The notes: generated by a model from the letters alone, not told the origin. Shown: positions 1 through 7,361, counted from the first letter of the stretch. The stretch is DNA of 9,461 nt from Sedimentisphaerales bacterium (GCA_016932895.1 JAFGCA010000497.1:1-9461); one strand, 5' to 3'. Numbers and translations: made by a program.

Positions 1-329
1 AGGACTACCTGGAGGCATCTGGGGTCGCGAGAGAGGACTTCGGGAGCCACTTCTCCAATGCAGAAGCCGGAGAGCGGCGAGGATTGGACCTCGTTCACAC
101 CATTGTGAGCAGCACCGACGACTGGGACACATACGAAGGCCTCCAATGGTACGCAACGGCCGAATACGCTCGCACCCATCCAGAGGATCCGGACTTGGCG
201 GAGGTGGTTGAGCGAGTGGAGAAGGCTAGGGCAACCTACCTGCGTTGGGGGCGCGACACGCTTGGTTGGGCGATTTACATGTTCAGACGGCGCACTCCTC
301 GGCTCCCGAGCGGCACGTCACCGGATTGA
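1..329 (+). CDS. C-terminal part of a probable class I SAM-dependent methyltransferase
   Basis: An open frame enters from the left edge (first full codon at position 3) and ends at TGA 327-329, giving 108 visible residues; the true start lies outside the window. The sequence is rich in conserved-looking aromatics: TIVSSTDDWDTYEGLQWYA, then an acidic helix, then YLRWGRDTLGWAIYMFRR close to the end. From memory this resembles the C-terminal region of a family of class I SAM-dependent methyltransferases, where a tryptophan-rich segment follows the Rossmann domain. The SAM-binding glycine motif would lie upstream and cannot be seen, so the family call is tentative and no substrate can be named. 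It converges on the epimerase gene across 70 bp and has no evident link to the carbohydrate genes. Confidence 0.55.
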   Translation, partial: DYLEASGVAREDFGSHFSNAEAGERRGLDLVHTIVSSTDDWDTYEGLQWYATAEYARTHPEDPDLAEVVERVEKARATYLRWGRDTLGWAIYMFRRRTPRLPSGTSPD

Positions 330-399
330 TCGGAGGCAAGGGCTGGCATCCTGGGGCGCAACAGACAGGGGCGGTTGTGCGCACCGGATCGCCGGGCGA

Positions 400-1650
400 T
401 CAGGCCGGGGGGAAGATGGGCAGGAGGTGCCGGCGGAGGAGGTTTTCGGTGACGTTGCGGGCGACGGCGGATTCGCAGGCGTCGAGGGCGTCGAGGTACT
501 TTGGGCCCATTTCGGCGGCGATTCTGTAGCCGACGTGGAGCAGTTGACGGAGATCGGGGCTATAGTCGGGGCAGGTGGAGTCGTGACGGAGGGCGGCGGC
601 GAAGCGATGGCCTGGCCACTGAGAAACGGTCGCGGGGTCGGGGAGACGATCGGGGCGGATGTCAATGACGGTGGCGTAGGGGCGGCAAAGCTCGTCACGA
701 CGGGCGTGGGCTTGTTTGTAGATCTCGCGGGCGACTTCGAGGCCGGGACCGTCGGATTCAGCCAGGCCGATGAGTTCCTCGAGCCAGGTGGTGCCGGCTG
801 TCTTGACATGGAGGCCGGCGCCGGTGTCCCGGAGGGTCTGGCGGATGAGGCCGTACAAGGAGAATTTGTCGCTGCCGGAATGGACACTGAGCTTGAGAGT
901 TGGGGGCAGACCGAAGGTCTGAGCGGCAAAACGAGCGATGGCGACGTCGTCGCGAAATTCCTGGGCGAATTGTTCGACGTCGCCGACGTAGTCGACGCCC
1001 TTGTTGAAGCGGCCGGAGAATTTCGGGGCAATGGTGTCGACGGGAATGTTTTCGTGGGCGAGAGCTTCGAGAATGAAGAGAAGTTCGAGGGGGGACTGGG
1101 GGGAATTGGCTTCGTCGAAGGAAACTTCGGTGATGAACCGGCCGGCGCCTTTCGCGAGGGCGATGTGGCGGTAGATGTTTCCAGTTTGTTGGACGGCGGC
1201 GAGGAACTGGCGGGCGATTTCGGTTAGACGGGTGCGGGTGGCGTGGAGGGGTCGCGCGAGGCCGGGGACTTCGAGTTCGGGGCACAGGTGTTCGTTGCGG
1301 GCGATGAAGGCGTTGACAGCGGAGTCTTCGACGGGGCGGCCGATGAAATCGGAAACGTCCAGGGTGAAGAAATCACAGGCTGGAAGGAAGGCGTCGACAT
1401 TGGCCAGATTGATATGGTCGGCGTCGATGAAGTAGGAGCGGGCCCAGCTTTTGGCGGCGACGGCGGCATCGGCGTTCCTGCGAACGTCAGCAGGGTGGGT
1501 GCCGATGATCGTGTGTTCGCGGTGAGACTTGTTCCAAACAGGGGTGACATGGACCCCGACGTGGATGGCTTGCTGGATGGCGGCGAGTTGAGCGGCGGCC
1601 TGCCGGCCGAAGCGGTCTCCTGTTCCGAAGGAAAAGCGTCCCAAATCCAT
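400..1650 (-). CDS. uxaE: Tagaturonate epimerase family protein (UxaE-like)
   Basis: A 416-residue cytoplasmic protein with no signal peptide or membrane segment. It looks like the UxaE family first characterised in Thermotoga, which converts D-tagaturonate to D-fructuronate and so joins the galacturonate and glucuronate branches before mannonate and KDG. Recognisable stretches are the N-terminal FSFGTGDRFG (6-15), VTPVWNKSHREHTIIG (35-50), DADHINL (76-82), EVSFDE (175-180), APKFSGRFNKGVDYVGD (208-224), LSVHSGSDKFSLY (254-266) and HVKTAGTTWLEE (281-292). The His and Asp residues in these blocks are plausible metal or catalytic ligands, which is inference. The ATG at 1650 is well supported: AGGAG lies at 1657-1661 with a 6-nt spacer and a good promoter lies upstream. 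The gene is divergent from the GH43 lipoprotein gene, consistent with pectin use. Its coding strand is C-rich, unlike the G-rich GH43 lipoprotein gene beside it. The family call is from recalled sequence pattern, and activity could differ within the family. Confidence 0.83.
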   Translation of the reverse strand: MDLGRFSFGTGDRFGRQAAAQLAAIQQAIHVGVHVTPVWNKSHREHTIIGTHPADVRRNADAAVAAKSWARSYFIDADHINLANVDAFLPACDFFTLDVSDFIGRPVEDSAVNAFIARNEHLCPELEVPGLARPLHATRTRLTEIARQFLAAVQQTGNIYRHIALAKGAGRFITEVSFDEANSPQSPLELLFILEALAHENIPVDTIAPKFSGRFNKGVDYVGDVEQFAQEFRDDVAIARFAAQTFGLPPTLKLSVHSGSDKFSLYGLIRQTLRDTGAGLHVKTAGTTWLEELIGLAESDGPGLEVAREIYKQAHARRDELCRPYATVIDIRPDRLPDPATVSQWPGHRFAAALRHDSTCPDYSPDLRQLLHVGYRIAAEMGPKYLDALDACESAVARNVTENLLRRHLLPIFPPA

Positions 1651-1700
1651 CGTGTGCTCCTGTCTGCATCCTGGCTGGGGTCGGTGGGCTAAACCACAGT

Positions 1701-1729
1701 ACTATAGGGGGCCGGGGCGGTTTCGCCAA
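1701..1729 (-). promoter_or_regulatory. Candidate sigma-70-type promoter of the uxaE-like gene
   Basis: Read on the minus strand there is TTGGCG (1729-1724), a 17-bp spacer, and TATAGT (1706-1701), which is close to the TTGACA/TATAAT consensus at optimal spacing. A transcript starting near 1694 would have a leader of about 44 nt before the ATG at 1650. It lies in the 226-bp divergent region shared with the GH43 lipoprotein gene. No equally good promoter was found for the plus-strand gene, and no clear operator palindrome was seen. This is a consensus match only. Confidence 0.5.
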
Positions 1730-1876
1730 GAGTGAGATCCGGACCCAGAGTGAGCAAAAAACTTCTTTTCTTATGTTTTTGGAACGGTTTCTTGGTAGCA
1801 TCGGGCGGGAGAATCCGGCTTCGGACGGGCGCAGAGACAGCTTGTGCATATTGCAATGAAAGGACATGGTGTTTTT

Positions 1877-2893
1877 ATGAAAAAGTCAGTTTTAATGACA
1901 ACCGTGCTGTGTCTGGGGAGTCTGTTGGGTTGCCAGGCGGCATCTGCGGAGGACAGCGGGCCAGGGAAAACGTACAGCAATCGGGGAGGGCTCCTGCGGG
2001 GGGCCGACCCGTTCGTTTTGCGGGAAGGGGGGGCGTATTATCTGTATGTGACGGGGAACGTGCCCGGGGTGCGGGAGCCGGGGATCGGGGTGTGGCGGTC
2101 GCGGGACCTGGTGCATTGGGAAGGGCCGGTGGGGGCGAAGAACGGCTATGCGCTGGCAGCAGAGGATTCGTGGGGCGATCAGGGGTTTTGGGCGCCGGAA
2201 GTGGCGCCATATCATGGGCAGTACTACATGTTCTACACGGTGCAGGAACACCTGGCGGTGGCGACGGCCAAGAATCCGCGGGGGCCTTTTGTCCAGGCGC
2301 AGAAACAGCCATTGCATCTCGACACGAGGGAGATCGATCCGCACGTATTTATTGACGAGGACGGGCAGAAATACTTCTATTTCGTGCGATTCGATAAGGG
2401 AAACGTGCTCTACGGAGGGCAGTTGGCGGATGATCTGCTGTCAGTGCGGGACGATACGGTGCGTTTTCTGTTTCGGGCGTCCCAGCCGTGGGAGGATCGG
2501 GACGACTTCGAGGGAACCATTTCCGAAGGGCCGTTTGTGCTCAAGCACAAAGGGCTCTACTATCTGACCTACTCGGCGAACCATTATCAGAGCGAGCATT
2601 ACGCAGTGGGATACGCTACGGCCGAGCATCCGCTCGGGCCGTACACAAAGTCGCCGCACAGCCCGATTCTCAAGGCCACGGATGAAGTGCGTGGTCCGGG
2701 GCATCACAGTTTTGTGCTGAGTCCGTCAGGGGAGGAATTGTTCATCGTGTATCACACCCATCATTCGACGGAGCGAGTGGGGCCTCGCAAGCTCGCGATC
2801 GATCGGGCGAAGTTTGTGGCAGATCCCGAGGGTGGGCCGGACCGTCTGGTGGTTGATGGACCTACGGTGGAGCCGCAGCCGATGCCGAATTGA
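1877..2893 (+). CDS. GH43-family glycoside hydrolase, lipoprotein
   Basis: 338 residues from the ATG at 1877. This start is chosen because MKKS, a hydrophobic core and the lipobox LLGC (residues 16-19) then form a standard lipoprotein signal; GTG 1844 and ATG 1856 are in frame but would put extra residues ahead of it. AAGGA at 1860-1864 is 12 nt away, rather far. After Cys19 the protein is a single five-bladed beta-propeller of GH43 type. The inferred catalytic set is Asp44 in GADPFVL (base), Asp154 in IDPHVF (pKa modulator) and Glu217 in SEGPF (acid), with WAPEV (105-109) and GPGHH (273-277, the usual metal-site histidine). GH43 enzymes mostly act as alpha-L-arabinofuranosidases, beta-xylosidases or arabinanases; the exact activity cannot be read here. 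No binding domain follows. The lipobox predicts membrane anchoring, unlike the neighbouring GH43, which ends in an EF-hand module. Confidence 0.87.
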   Translation: MKKSVLMTTVLCLGSLLGCQAASAEDSGPGKTYSNRGGLLRGADPFVLREGGAYYLYVTGNVPGVREPGIGVWRSRDLVHWEGPVGAKNGYALAAEDSWGDQGFWAPEVAPYHGQYYMFYTVQEHLAVATAKNPRGPFVQAQKQPLHLDTREIDPHVFIDEDGQKYFYFVRFDKGNVLYGGQLADDLLSVRDDTVRFLFRASQPWEDRDDFEGTISEGPFVLKHKGLYYLTYSANHYQSEHYAVGYATAEHPLGPYTKSPHSPILKATDEVRGPGHHSFVLSPSGEELFIVYHTHHSTERVGPRKLAIDRAKFVADPEGGPDRLVVDGPTVEPQPMPN

Positions 2894-2931
2894 ATCGCGG
2901 CGATTCGTCGTGCGGCCCATCATGAGCACGA
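2892..2931. other. Two small inverted repeats in the convergent gap
   Basis: GAATCG/CGATTC (2892-2897 and 2901-2906, loop CGG) overlaps the stop codon of the GH43 lipoprotein gene. TCGTGC/GCACGA (2908-2913 and 2926-2931, 12-nt loop) follows at once. They occupy most of the 51-bp gap between two convergent genes and could slow or end transcription from either side. Neither is followed by a T-run, so they are not typical intrinsic terminators. Confidence 0.25.
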
Positions 2932-2944
2932 ACGATACATGGCA

Positions 2945-4687
2945 TCAGGGAATGCAGTCGGGCACAAGGCCGCAGTCGAACCATCTCTGCACGAAGGCGG
3001 CGAAATCGGGGAGATTCACCACGCAGTCACCGTTGTGATCGTATTGCGGCCGCAGAGATTCGACGCAAACCGTATCGCCGGAGATGGGGGTGTACAGAAG
3101 AGCGATATCGAGATCGGATATCGGATAGTTGTAGAAGCGGATGTCATCCAGTGTGCCGTTGGTGAATTCGCGGGCCGGGGCGCTGCCGCCGCTGTTGCCG
3201 CCGAGTGTGATGATGGCGTCGACGGCGTCGCCGAACTGAAACGAGCCGGTCCCGCGAAGTACGCCGTTGAGATAGGTGCGGCCGGTGTAGCCGTCGAAGG
3301 TCGCGACGATATGATGCCATTCGCCGGCCGTCAGGCTGTTGTCGACGTAGACCAGAGACCTGGGGCTCTGGAACCACAGGTGATTTCCGTTTTCATTGGT
3401 GCAGAGTTGCCATAGGACGGTCTCGTTGGCCCAATCTCCGTCACGTTTGGCGAGGAAGGACTGCCAGGTGCCGTTGGTCCCAGACCACTTGAGCCAGAGA
3501 CTGATAGACAGATCCCCCGTAGCATCGGAGGGATTCCACGTGCCTGCAGTGGCCCAACTGCTATAGGACGTGATCCACGCGGCGCCACCGGCAGTTCCGT
3601 CAACACCGACGACAAACTGCGGCGTGCCGTACGGAGAAGCATCGCGGCCTGCCCCACTGGAATCCGTATAATCACCATTCAACTCCCAGTGCGCGACCAT
3701 TTTCTGAAAATCGGTCGTTATATGAGGGGCTGCCTGTTCAGTGCCTCGCGTAGCCTGACTATGCAGAACCCCGGAAGCATCGAACCACATGGGATCGATG
3801 CAAATGAAACGATCCCAAGCGACGTCGGTTCCCTCCTTTTGGTGGTAAACGTGCCAGAGATTGCCGGCGTCATCGGTGGTCACGCAGCCGTGGCCTGGGC
3901 CATAGACGCCATCGCTGCGGAAAACGATCGGATTGCCGGGATACTTGGTCCAGGGGCCCATCGGATGACTGGCAGTAGCGTAGCCGACGGCGTAATACGG
4001 CGTGTTGGCGCCGCTGCCTGAGTACAGCAGGTAGTAGGTTCCGTTATGCTTGAGCAGCCACGGGCCTTCAGTCACGCTGCCGGCGGCTGTCTCCCAAGGC
4101 TCGGTGGGATGCATGACTACGTTGCGATTGGCCCCCAGATGCAGAAGATCCGTCATTTGCTGCACATAGATCGTTCCGATGTTCGTGTAGTACAGGTAAA
4201 GCGATCCGTCGTCATCACGGAACAGGTGAGCATCGATATATCCGTTGAGGAGTACGCCGCGGTCAACGAAGGCGCCATCGGGTGTATCGCAGGTAGCTAC
4301 GCCAATGTTCCAGTCGGCGGTGTAATACATGTAAAACGTCTGGTCGGATTGATTATAGTAGATGTCAGGCGCCCAGATGTTGACACCGCCGGGGACAAAC
4401 ACCCTGGAGCCTTTGCTCCAGTTCACCAGATCGTAGGATGTATAGACGTGATAGCTTGTATTGTCGCCGGTGCAATACATGTAGTACTTGCCGTCGTGGC
4501 GGATCACGGCAGGGTCAGCGGGGCCGATTTCCGGGATCACAGGATTTGTGTAGGTGTCTGCAGCATGGGCAAGAGTGGCTGCCGCCAGCAGAATCAATGA
4601 CATGGCGATCGGACTGAACGGTCTTCGCCGGGAAGGACCCCGAACGACACGTTGCCTGCGTAGAAAAGCCAATCTTCGATACATCAT
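2945..4687 (-). CDS. Secreted GH43 glycoside hydrolase with LamG domain and C-terminal EF-hand/cysteine module
   Basis: 580 residues. An unusually long basic leader (about residues 1-28, many Arg) precedes a hydrophobic core, with probable cleavage after AHA (40-42). GH43 propeller, about 46-320: Asp58 in GPADPAV (base), Asp152 in YIDAHLF (pKa modulator), Glu207 in TEGPW (acid), with WAPD (105-108) and GPGH (263-266). LamG/jellyroll domain, about 329-530: WQSFLAKRDGDW (408-419), WHHIVATFDG (457-466), LDDIRFYNYP (513-522). C-terminal module, 541-580: a 12-residue calcium-type loop (Asp550, Asn552, Asp554, Asn558, Asp561) and Cys541, 555, 572 and 578, ending PDCIP. The activity is probably arabinan- or xylan-directed, but the subfamily is not resolved. 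The LamG plus tail closely resembles the C-terminal halves of the two upstream proteins, a sign of domain shuffling. A terminator upstream suggests it has its own promoter, which was not found. Confidence 0.87.
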   Translation of the reverse strand: MMYRRLAFLRRQRVVRGPSRRRPFSPIAMSLILLAAATLAHAADTYTNPVIPEIGPADPAVIRHDGKYYMYCTGDNTSYHVYTSYDLVNWSKGSRVFVPGGVNIWAPDIYYNQSDQTFYMYYTADWNIGVATCDTPDGAFVDRGVLLNGYIDAHLFRDDDGSLYLYYTNIGTIYVQQMTDLLHLGANRNVVMHPTEPWETAAGSVTEGPWLLKHNGTYYLLYSGSGANTPYYAVGYATASHPMGPWTKYPGNPIVFRSDGVYGPGHGCVTTDDAGNLWHVYHQKEGTDVAWDRFICIDPMWFDASGVLHSQATRGTEQAAPHITTDFQKMVAHWELNGDYTDSSGAGRDASPYGTPQFVVGVDGTAGGAAWITSYSSWATAGTWNPSDATGDLSISLWLKWSGTNGTWQSFLAKRDGDWANETVLWQLCTNENGNHLWFQSPRSLVYVDNSLTAGEWHHIVATFDGYTGRTYLNGVLRGTGSFQFGDAVDAIITLGGNSGGSAPAREFTNGTLDDIRFYNYPISDLDIALLYTPISGDTVCVESLRPQYDHNGDCVVNLPDFAAFVQRWFDCGLVPDCIP

Positions 4688-4692
4688 CTCTT

Positions 4693-4697
4693 CTCCT
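4693..4697 (-). promoter_or_regulatory. Ribosome binding site fixing the GH43-LamG start
   Basis: AGGAG on the minus strand lies 5 nt before the ATG at 4687 and 8 nt before the next-codon ATG at 4684. This supports the long N-terminus with its basic leader over an internal start at Met29, which would give a short signal peptide but lies inside the frame without a matching site. Confidence 0.65.
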
Positions 4698-4783
4698 GTG
4701 GACCTCGTCTATGCCCTGACGATCCTCGCCGGTCGTTCTTCATACACTATGGCCAACGCTGATTCGCACCGCAGCAGTCGCGG

Positions 4784-4821
4784 AAAAAAACGGGGCGCAC
4801 CGAATGAATCGATGCGCCCCG
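4784..4821 (-). terminator. Rho-independent terminator downstream of the full-length LamG/Ig gene
   Basis: On the minus strand a perfect 9-bp stem CGGGGCGCA/TGCGCCCCG (plus-strand arms 4791-4799 and 4813-4821, 13-nt loop) runs straight into a seven-T run (A-run at 4784-4790 on the plus strand). It lies about 80 nt past the TAA of the 4899-7178 gene and about 100 nt before the start of the GH43-LamG gene. It should end transcription of the upstream gene and separate the two units. Confidence 0.85.
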
Positions 4822-4837
4822 ACCCATAACAATCACC

Positions 4838-4890
4838 GGGCATCGCTGCTTCGGTCGATCACAAAACGACCGAAGCCCTGACGAATGCCC
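4838..4890 (-). other. Long imperfect hairpin between stop codon and terminator
   Basis: A perfect 10-bp inverted repeat GCTTCGGTCG/CGACCGAAGC (4848-4857 and 4867-4876, 9-nt loop) is framed by a second pair, GGGCAT (4838-4843) and ATGCCC (4885-4890). It begins about 8 nt past the TAA at 4899 and has no T-run of its own. It may protect the 3' end of the mRNA or act with the terminator beyond it. The structure is visible; the role is inferred. Confidence 0.5.
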
Positions 4891-4898
4891 ACGAGTTT

Positions 4899-7178
4899 TT
4901 ACTCCACGCAATCCGGCAGCAGCCCGCAGTCCAACCAGGCGCCGACGAACGTCGCGATATCCTCAAGATCCAGGATGCAATCGCCGTTGTAGTCATACGT
5001 GGCCGACGGACGGTAGGATTCCGCACAAACGGACTCGCCCGTCATGTTGCTGTACATCTGGGCCACGCTGAGTTCGTCCATCGCATAGTTGAGGAACCGG
5101 ATCTCATCGAGAGCGCCATTGATCGGGGCTCCTCCGTCGGGATTGGCGGCGCCAAGGACAATGGTCGAATCGACGCCGTTGCCAAACTGCCACGTGTCAT
5201 CACTGCTGCGGAGCACACCATTGAAGTAGAGTCGGGCCGTCGTGCCGTCAAACGTCGCAACAACATGCTGCCAGGCGCCCGCCTGGAGGACGTTGTCCTC
5301 AAAGACATTCGAGCTGGGAGTCTGGAACCACAGATGCGGCAGATTGAAGGCGGCACTGACCTGCCAGAGCACGTTGTCGGCGTTGAAGGCTCCGACGCGT
5401 TTGGCAATGAAGGTTTGCCACGCGTTGTTCGTGCCGTCCCAACGCATCCAGAAGCTCACGGTGAGCTGGTTGCTGAACCCGGACGGATTCCAGTTGCCCG
5501 CGGTGGCCCAGCCGCCCTGATCTGTGACCTCGGCGGCGCCATTGGCGGTGCCGTCATAGCCTTCGACAAACGTGGGCGTTCCGTTGGGATCCGCATCGTG
5601 CCCTTCGCCGCTCGCATCGATGTAGCTTCCGTCCAACGGCCAGTAGGCCACGGTGCGTTTGATCGCCAGCCCTGCCTGGTCCGAAGTGGCGGTAAAGAGG
5701 CTGTCGTTCGACACGACGCAATAGTAGAGGCCTTCTTCGGCCACAGTCGCACTGGCGAAACTGAGCGTATCGGAATCCGAACCGACGTTGGGATCTTCAC
5801 CGTCAGGGTTGACCTTCTTCCAGGCATAATGTGCCGTGGAGATACTTTCGGCCACAATGGTGAACGCCGCGGGATCGCCGCTATCGACCACCACAAACGA
5901 CGGCTGAGTCGTGATCTCCGGCACGCTCGGGCGGGTATCGAACGTCCAGGTCGGGCCGGTCAGCACATTGGGATCCACCGGATCGTCCGAGAGCACCTCA
6001 TCCACGCGCCAACGCCATCCCTGAACATCATTGCCGATCGCCACAGGCCCGTAGGATGCGGTATCACCCGTCACGTCGATTTCGACGGGGACATCCCAGT
6101 TGGGATCCGTCAGGCTCTTCTGCATGTACAAGCGGTGCTTGTCAACAAGTGCATTGACGCCGCTATCCGGATCGGCCGGGTCCAGCGCGGTATTCCAGGA
6201 GAACGTCACGTTCGTCGTAACGCGCGCAGCCTGGTGAGCAGGCGTCGGATCGTGTGCGCGGAGCTTCTCATAAAAGAGCAGATCCTTGACCTCGAGAGCG
6301 GTGTCCGAGATACGCACTTCGTCGATGTATCCGTAGGCGCGATCGCCATGCCCACTGTTGTACATGCCGCGACCCACTGTCCAGGTCCCAAAGGTCCAGT
6401 CGCTGCCGCTGCCCTCACCGATAATCAGCGTTGTGTCGGGCGTGCCGCTTAACGTCAGATCAGTCTGGCCGATCTGCACGTAATCGCCGCCGGCCGTGAG
6501 GTTCTTCAGGTACAGCGTAAGCAGCGTACCGTCATTCACAGCCGCCATGGCATACCACGGAACGCCCACACCGTTGGGATTCGATCCGAAGTCAAACGTC
6601 GTAATGGCGTTGATGGGGGACTGCACGTCGTGCCAGTATCCCGCCACGTCGCAATAGCCGCAACCCACATAGTTGTTCGGCCTTGCCTGCAGATAAAACG
6701 CAGCACGGTTCGTGTCAAAACCAGGCCCGGTGTCATTGGTGCCCACGGAGTCACGGCCGACAAACGTCCGCCATCCGCCACTCTCGGCCTTAAAGGTCAC
6801 CTCCACAGTCCACTGCGACGGCTCGAACTGTTTCGTGATGAAGTCTTCAGGGCCGGTGAACATACCCGGATAATCCCCGGCGTTTTTGACGGAAAAGTTG
6901 TTATCGGCGGCCGTCTGGCCAACGTAGGTCTCGCCCACATCGGTCCGGTATTCCGAATTCGCCCAACCTGCGACACTCCAGGCCGACAACTCATAGCCGT
7001 TGCCGGAGTAATCCACTACGGCTGGGTAATAGGTGCCGTCGCCCTGGCCGCCATGATCGACCAAGGCGCCGGCCGGCCCTTCCTCAAATCGCCAGTAGGC
7101 CACCGTAGCCGCGTCCGCCGGCGCCGCCATCCATGCCAACATCAGTATCCCCAACATTGTCAAACCAATCTGTCTCAT
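4899..7178 (-). CDS. Secreted LamG-Fn3-Ig-LamG protein with C-terminal EF-hand/cysteine module
   Basis: 759 residues from the ATG at 7178, a start set by GGAGGTT upstream; an in-frame TTG at 7199 was rejected because the Shine-Dalgarno sequence lies inside the extension. Signal peptide 1-23, cleaved after APADA. First LamG-type jellyroll about 24-297, starting AYWRFEE and ending GYIDEVRIS. Fibronectin-III-like region about 308-416 with VTFSWNTALDP and WRWRVDEV. Ig-like domain about 417-507 with YAWKKVNP and GLYYCVVSN, having only the F-strand Cys487. Second LamG about 510-708, with WQTFIAKR, WQHVVATFDG and LDEIRFLNY. C-terminal module 718-759: calcium-type loop (Asp729, Asn731, Asp733, Asp737, Asp740) and Cys718, 734, 751 and 757. 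No catalytic domain is visible, so glycan binding or cell-surface structure is the likely role, which is inference. Closely similar throughout to the next gene upstream, so a tandem duplicate. Confidence 0.85.
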   Translation of the reverse strand: MRQIGLTMLGILMLAWMAAPADAATVAYWRFEEGPAGALVDHGGQGDGTYYPAVVDYSGNGYELSAWSVAGWANSEYRTDVGETYVGQTAADNNFSVKNAGDYPGMFTGPEDFITKQFEPSQWTVEVTFKAESGGWRTFVGRDSVGTNDTGPGFDTNRAAFYLQARPNNYVGCGYCDVAGYWHDVQSPINAITTFDFGSNPNGVGVPWYAMAAVNDGTLLTLYLKNLTAGGDYVQIGQTDLTLSGTPDTTLIIGEGSGSDWTFGTWTVGRGMYNSGHGDRAYGYIDEVRISDTALEVKDLLFYEKLRAHDPTPAHQAARVTTNVTFSWNTALDPADPDSGVNALVDKHRLYMQKSLTDPNWDVPVEIDVTGDTASYGPVAIGNDVQGWRWRVDEVLSDDPVDPNVLTGPTWTFDTRPSVPEITTQPSFVVVDSGDPAAFTIVAESISTAHYAWKKVNPDGEDPNVGSDSDTLSFASATVAEEGLYYCVVSNDSLFTATSDQAGLAIKRTVAYWPLDGSYIDASGEGHDADPNGTPTFVEGYDGTANGAAEVTDQGGWATAGNWNPSGFSNQLTVSFWMRWDGTNNAWQTFIAKRVGAFNADNVLWQVSAAFNLPHLWFQTPSSNVFEDNVLQAGAWQHVVATFDGTTARLYFNGVLRSSDDTWQFGNGVDSTIVLGAANPDGGAPINGALDEIRFLNYAMDELSVAQMYSNMTGESVCAESYRPSATYDYNGDCILDLEDIATFVGAWLDCGLLPDCVE

Positions 7179-7185
7179 TACGCAA

Positions 7186-7190
7186 CCTCC
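7186..7190 (-). promoter_or_regulatory. Ribosome binding site fixing the LamG/Ig protein start
   Basis: GGAGG, extended to GGAGGTT, on the minus strand lies 7 nt before the ATG at 7178, an ideal spacing. It rules out the longer TTG start at 7199, whose frame would run through the site. Confidence 0.8.
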
Positions 7191-7199
7191 ATTCGACAA

Positions 7200-7221
7200 A
7201 GGAAAGAGAAGGTTCTCTCCT
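7200..7221 (-). other. Small hairpin in the leader of the LamG/Ig gene
   Basis: AGAGAA/TTCTCT (7205-7210 and 7213-7218) with outer AGG/CCT pairs (7200-7202 and 7219-7221) and a two-base bulge makes a short purine/pyrimidine hairpin. It ends 9 nt before the Shine-Dalgarno sequence. It could affect leader stability or translation, but a two-base loop is tight. The rest of the 183-bp gap between the two paralogues shows GC-rich palindromes (GGCGCC twice, CCGGCC/GGCCGG) without a T-run, so readthrough from the upstream gene is possible. Confidence 0.22.
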
Positions 7222-7361
7222 ACCTGTATTTTCTCGGCGACATCAGGCCGGCCCCGGACACATCACCCAAGGCCGGGCCCGCACTGTTTCGACGCACATC
7301 ACGCCGCTTTCATGGCGCCTGCTGCGATAACGTTTCGCCGGCGCCGACGCCACACAGGACC

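Noticed and set aside
356..382. Imperfect hairpin GCGCA/TGCGC in the gap between the methyltransferase and epimerase genes
   Set aside because: Only five clean pairs, then a bulge, and no T-run on either strand. It may be chance in GC-rich DNA.
208..1227. A 339-codon plus-strand open frame, and shorter ones, opposite the epimerase gene
   Set aside because: Gly/Val/Ala-rich composition with no recognisable motif. The minus strand carries a full conserved protein with its own ribosome site and promoter.
7222..7361. GC-rich palindromes between the two LamG/Ig genes as a terminator
   Set aside because: The short self-complementary GGCGCC and CCGGCC words can pair, but no T-run follows on the minus strand, and such words are common at this base composition.
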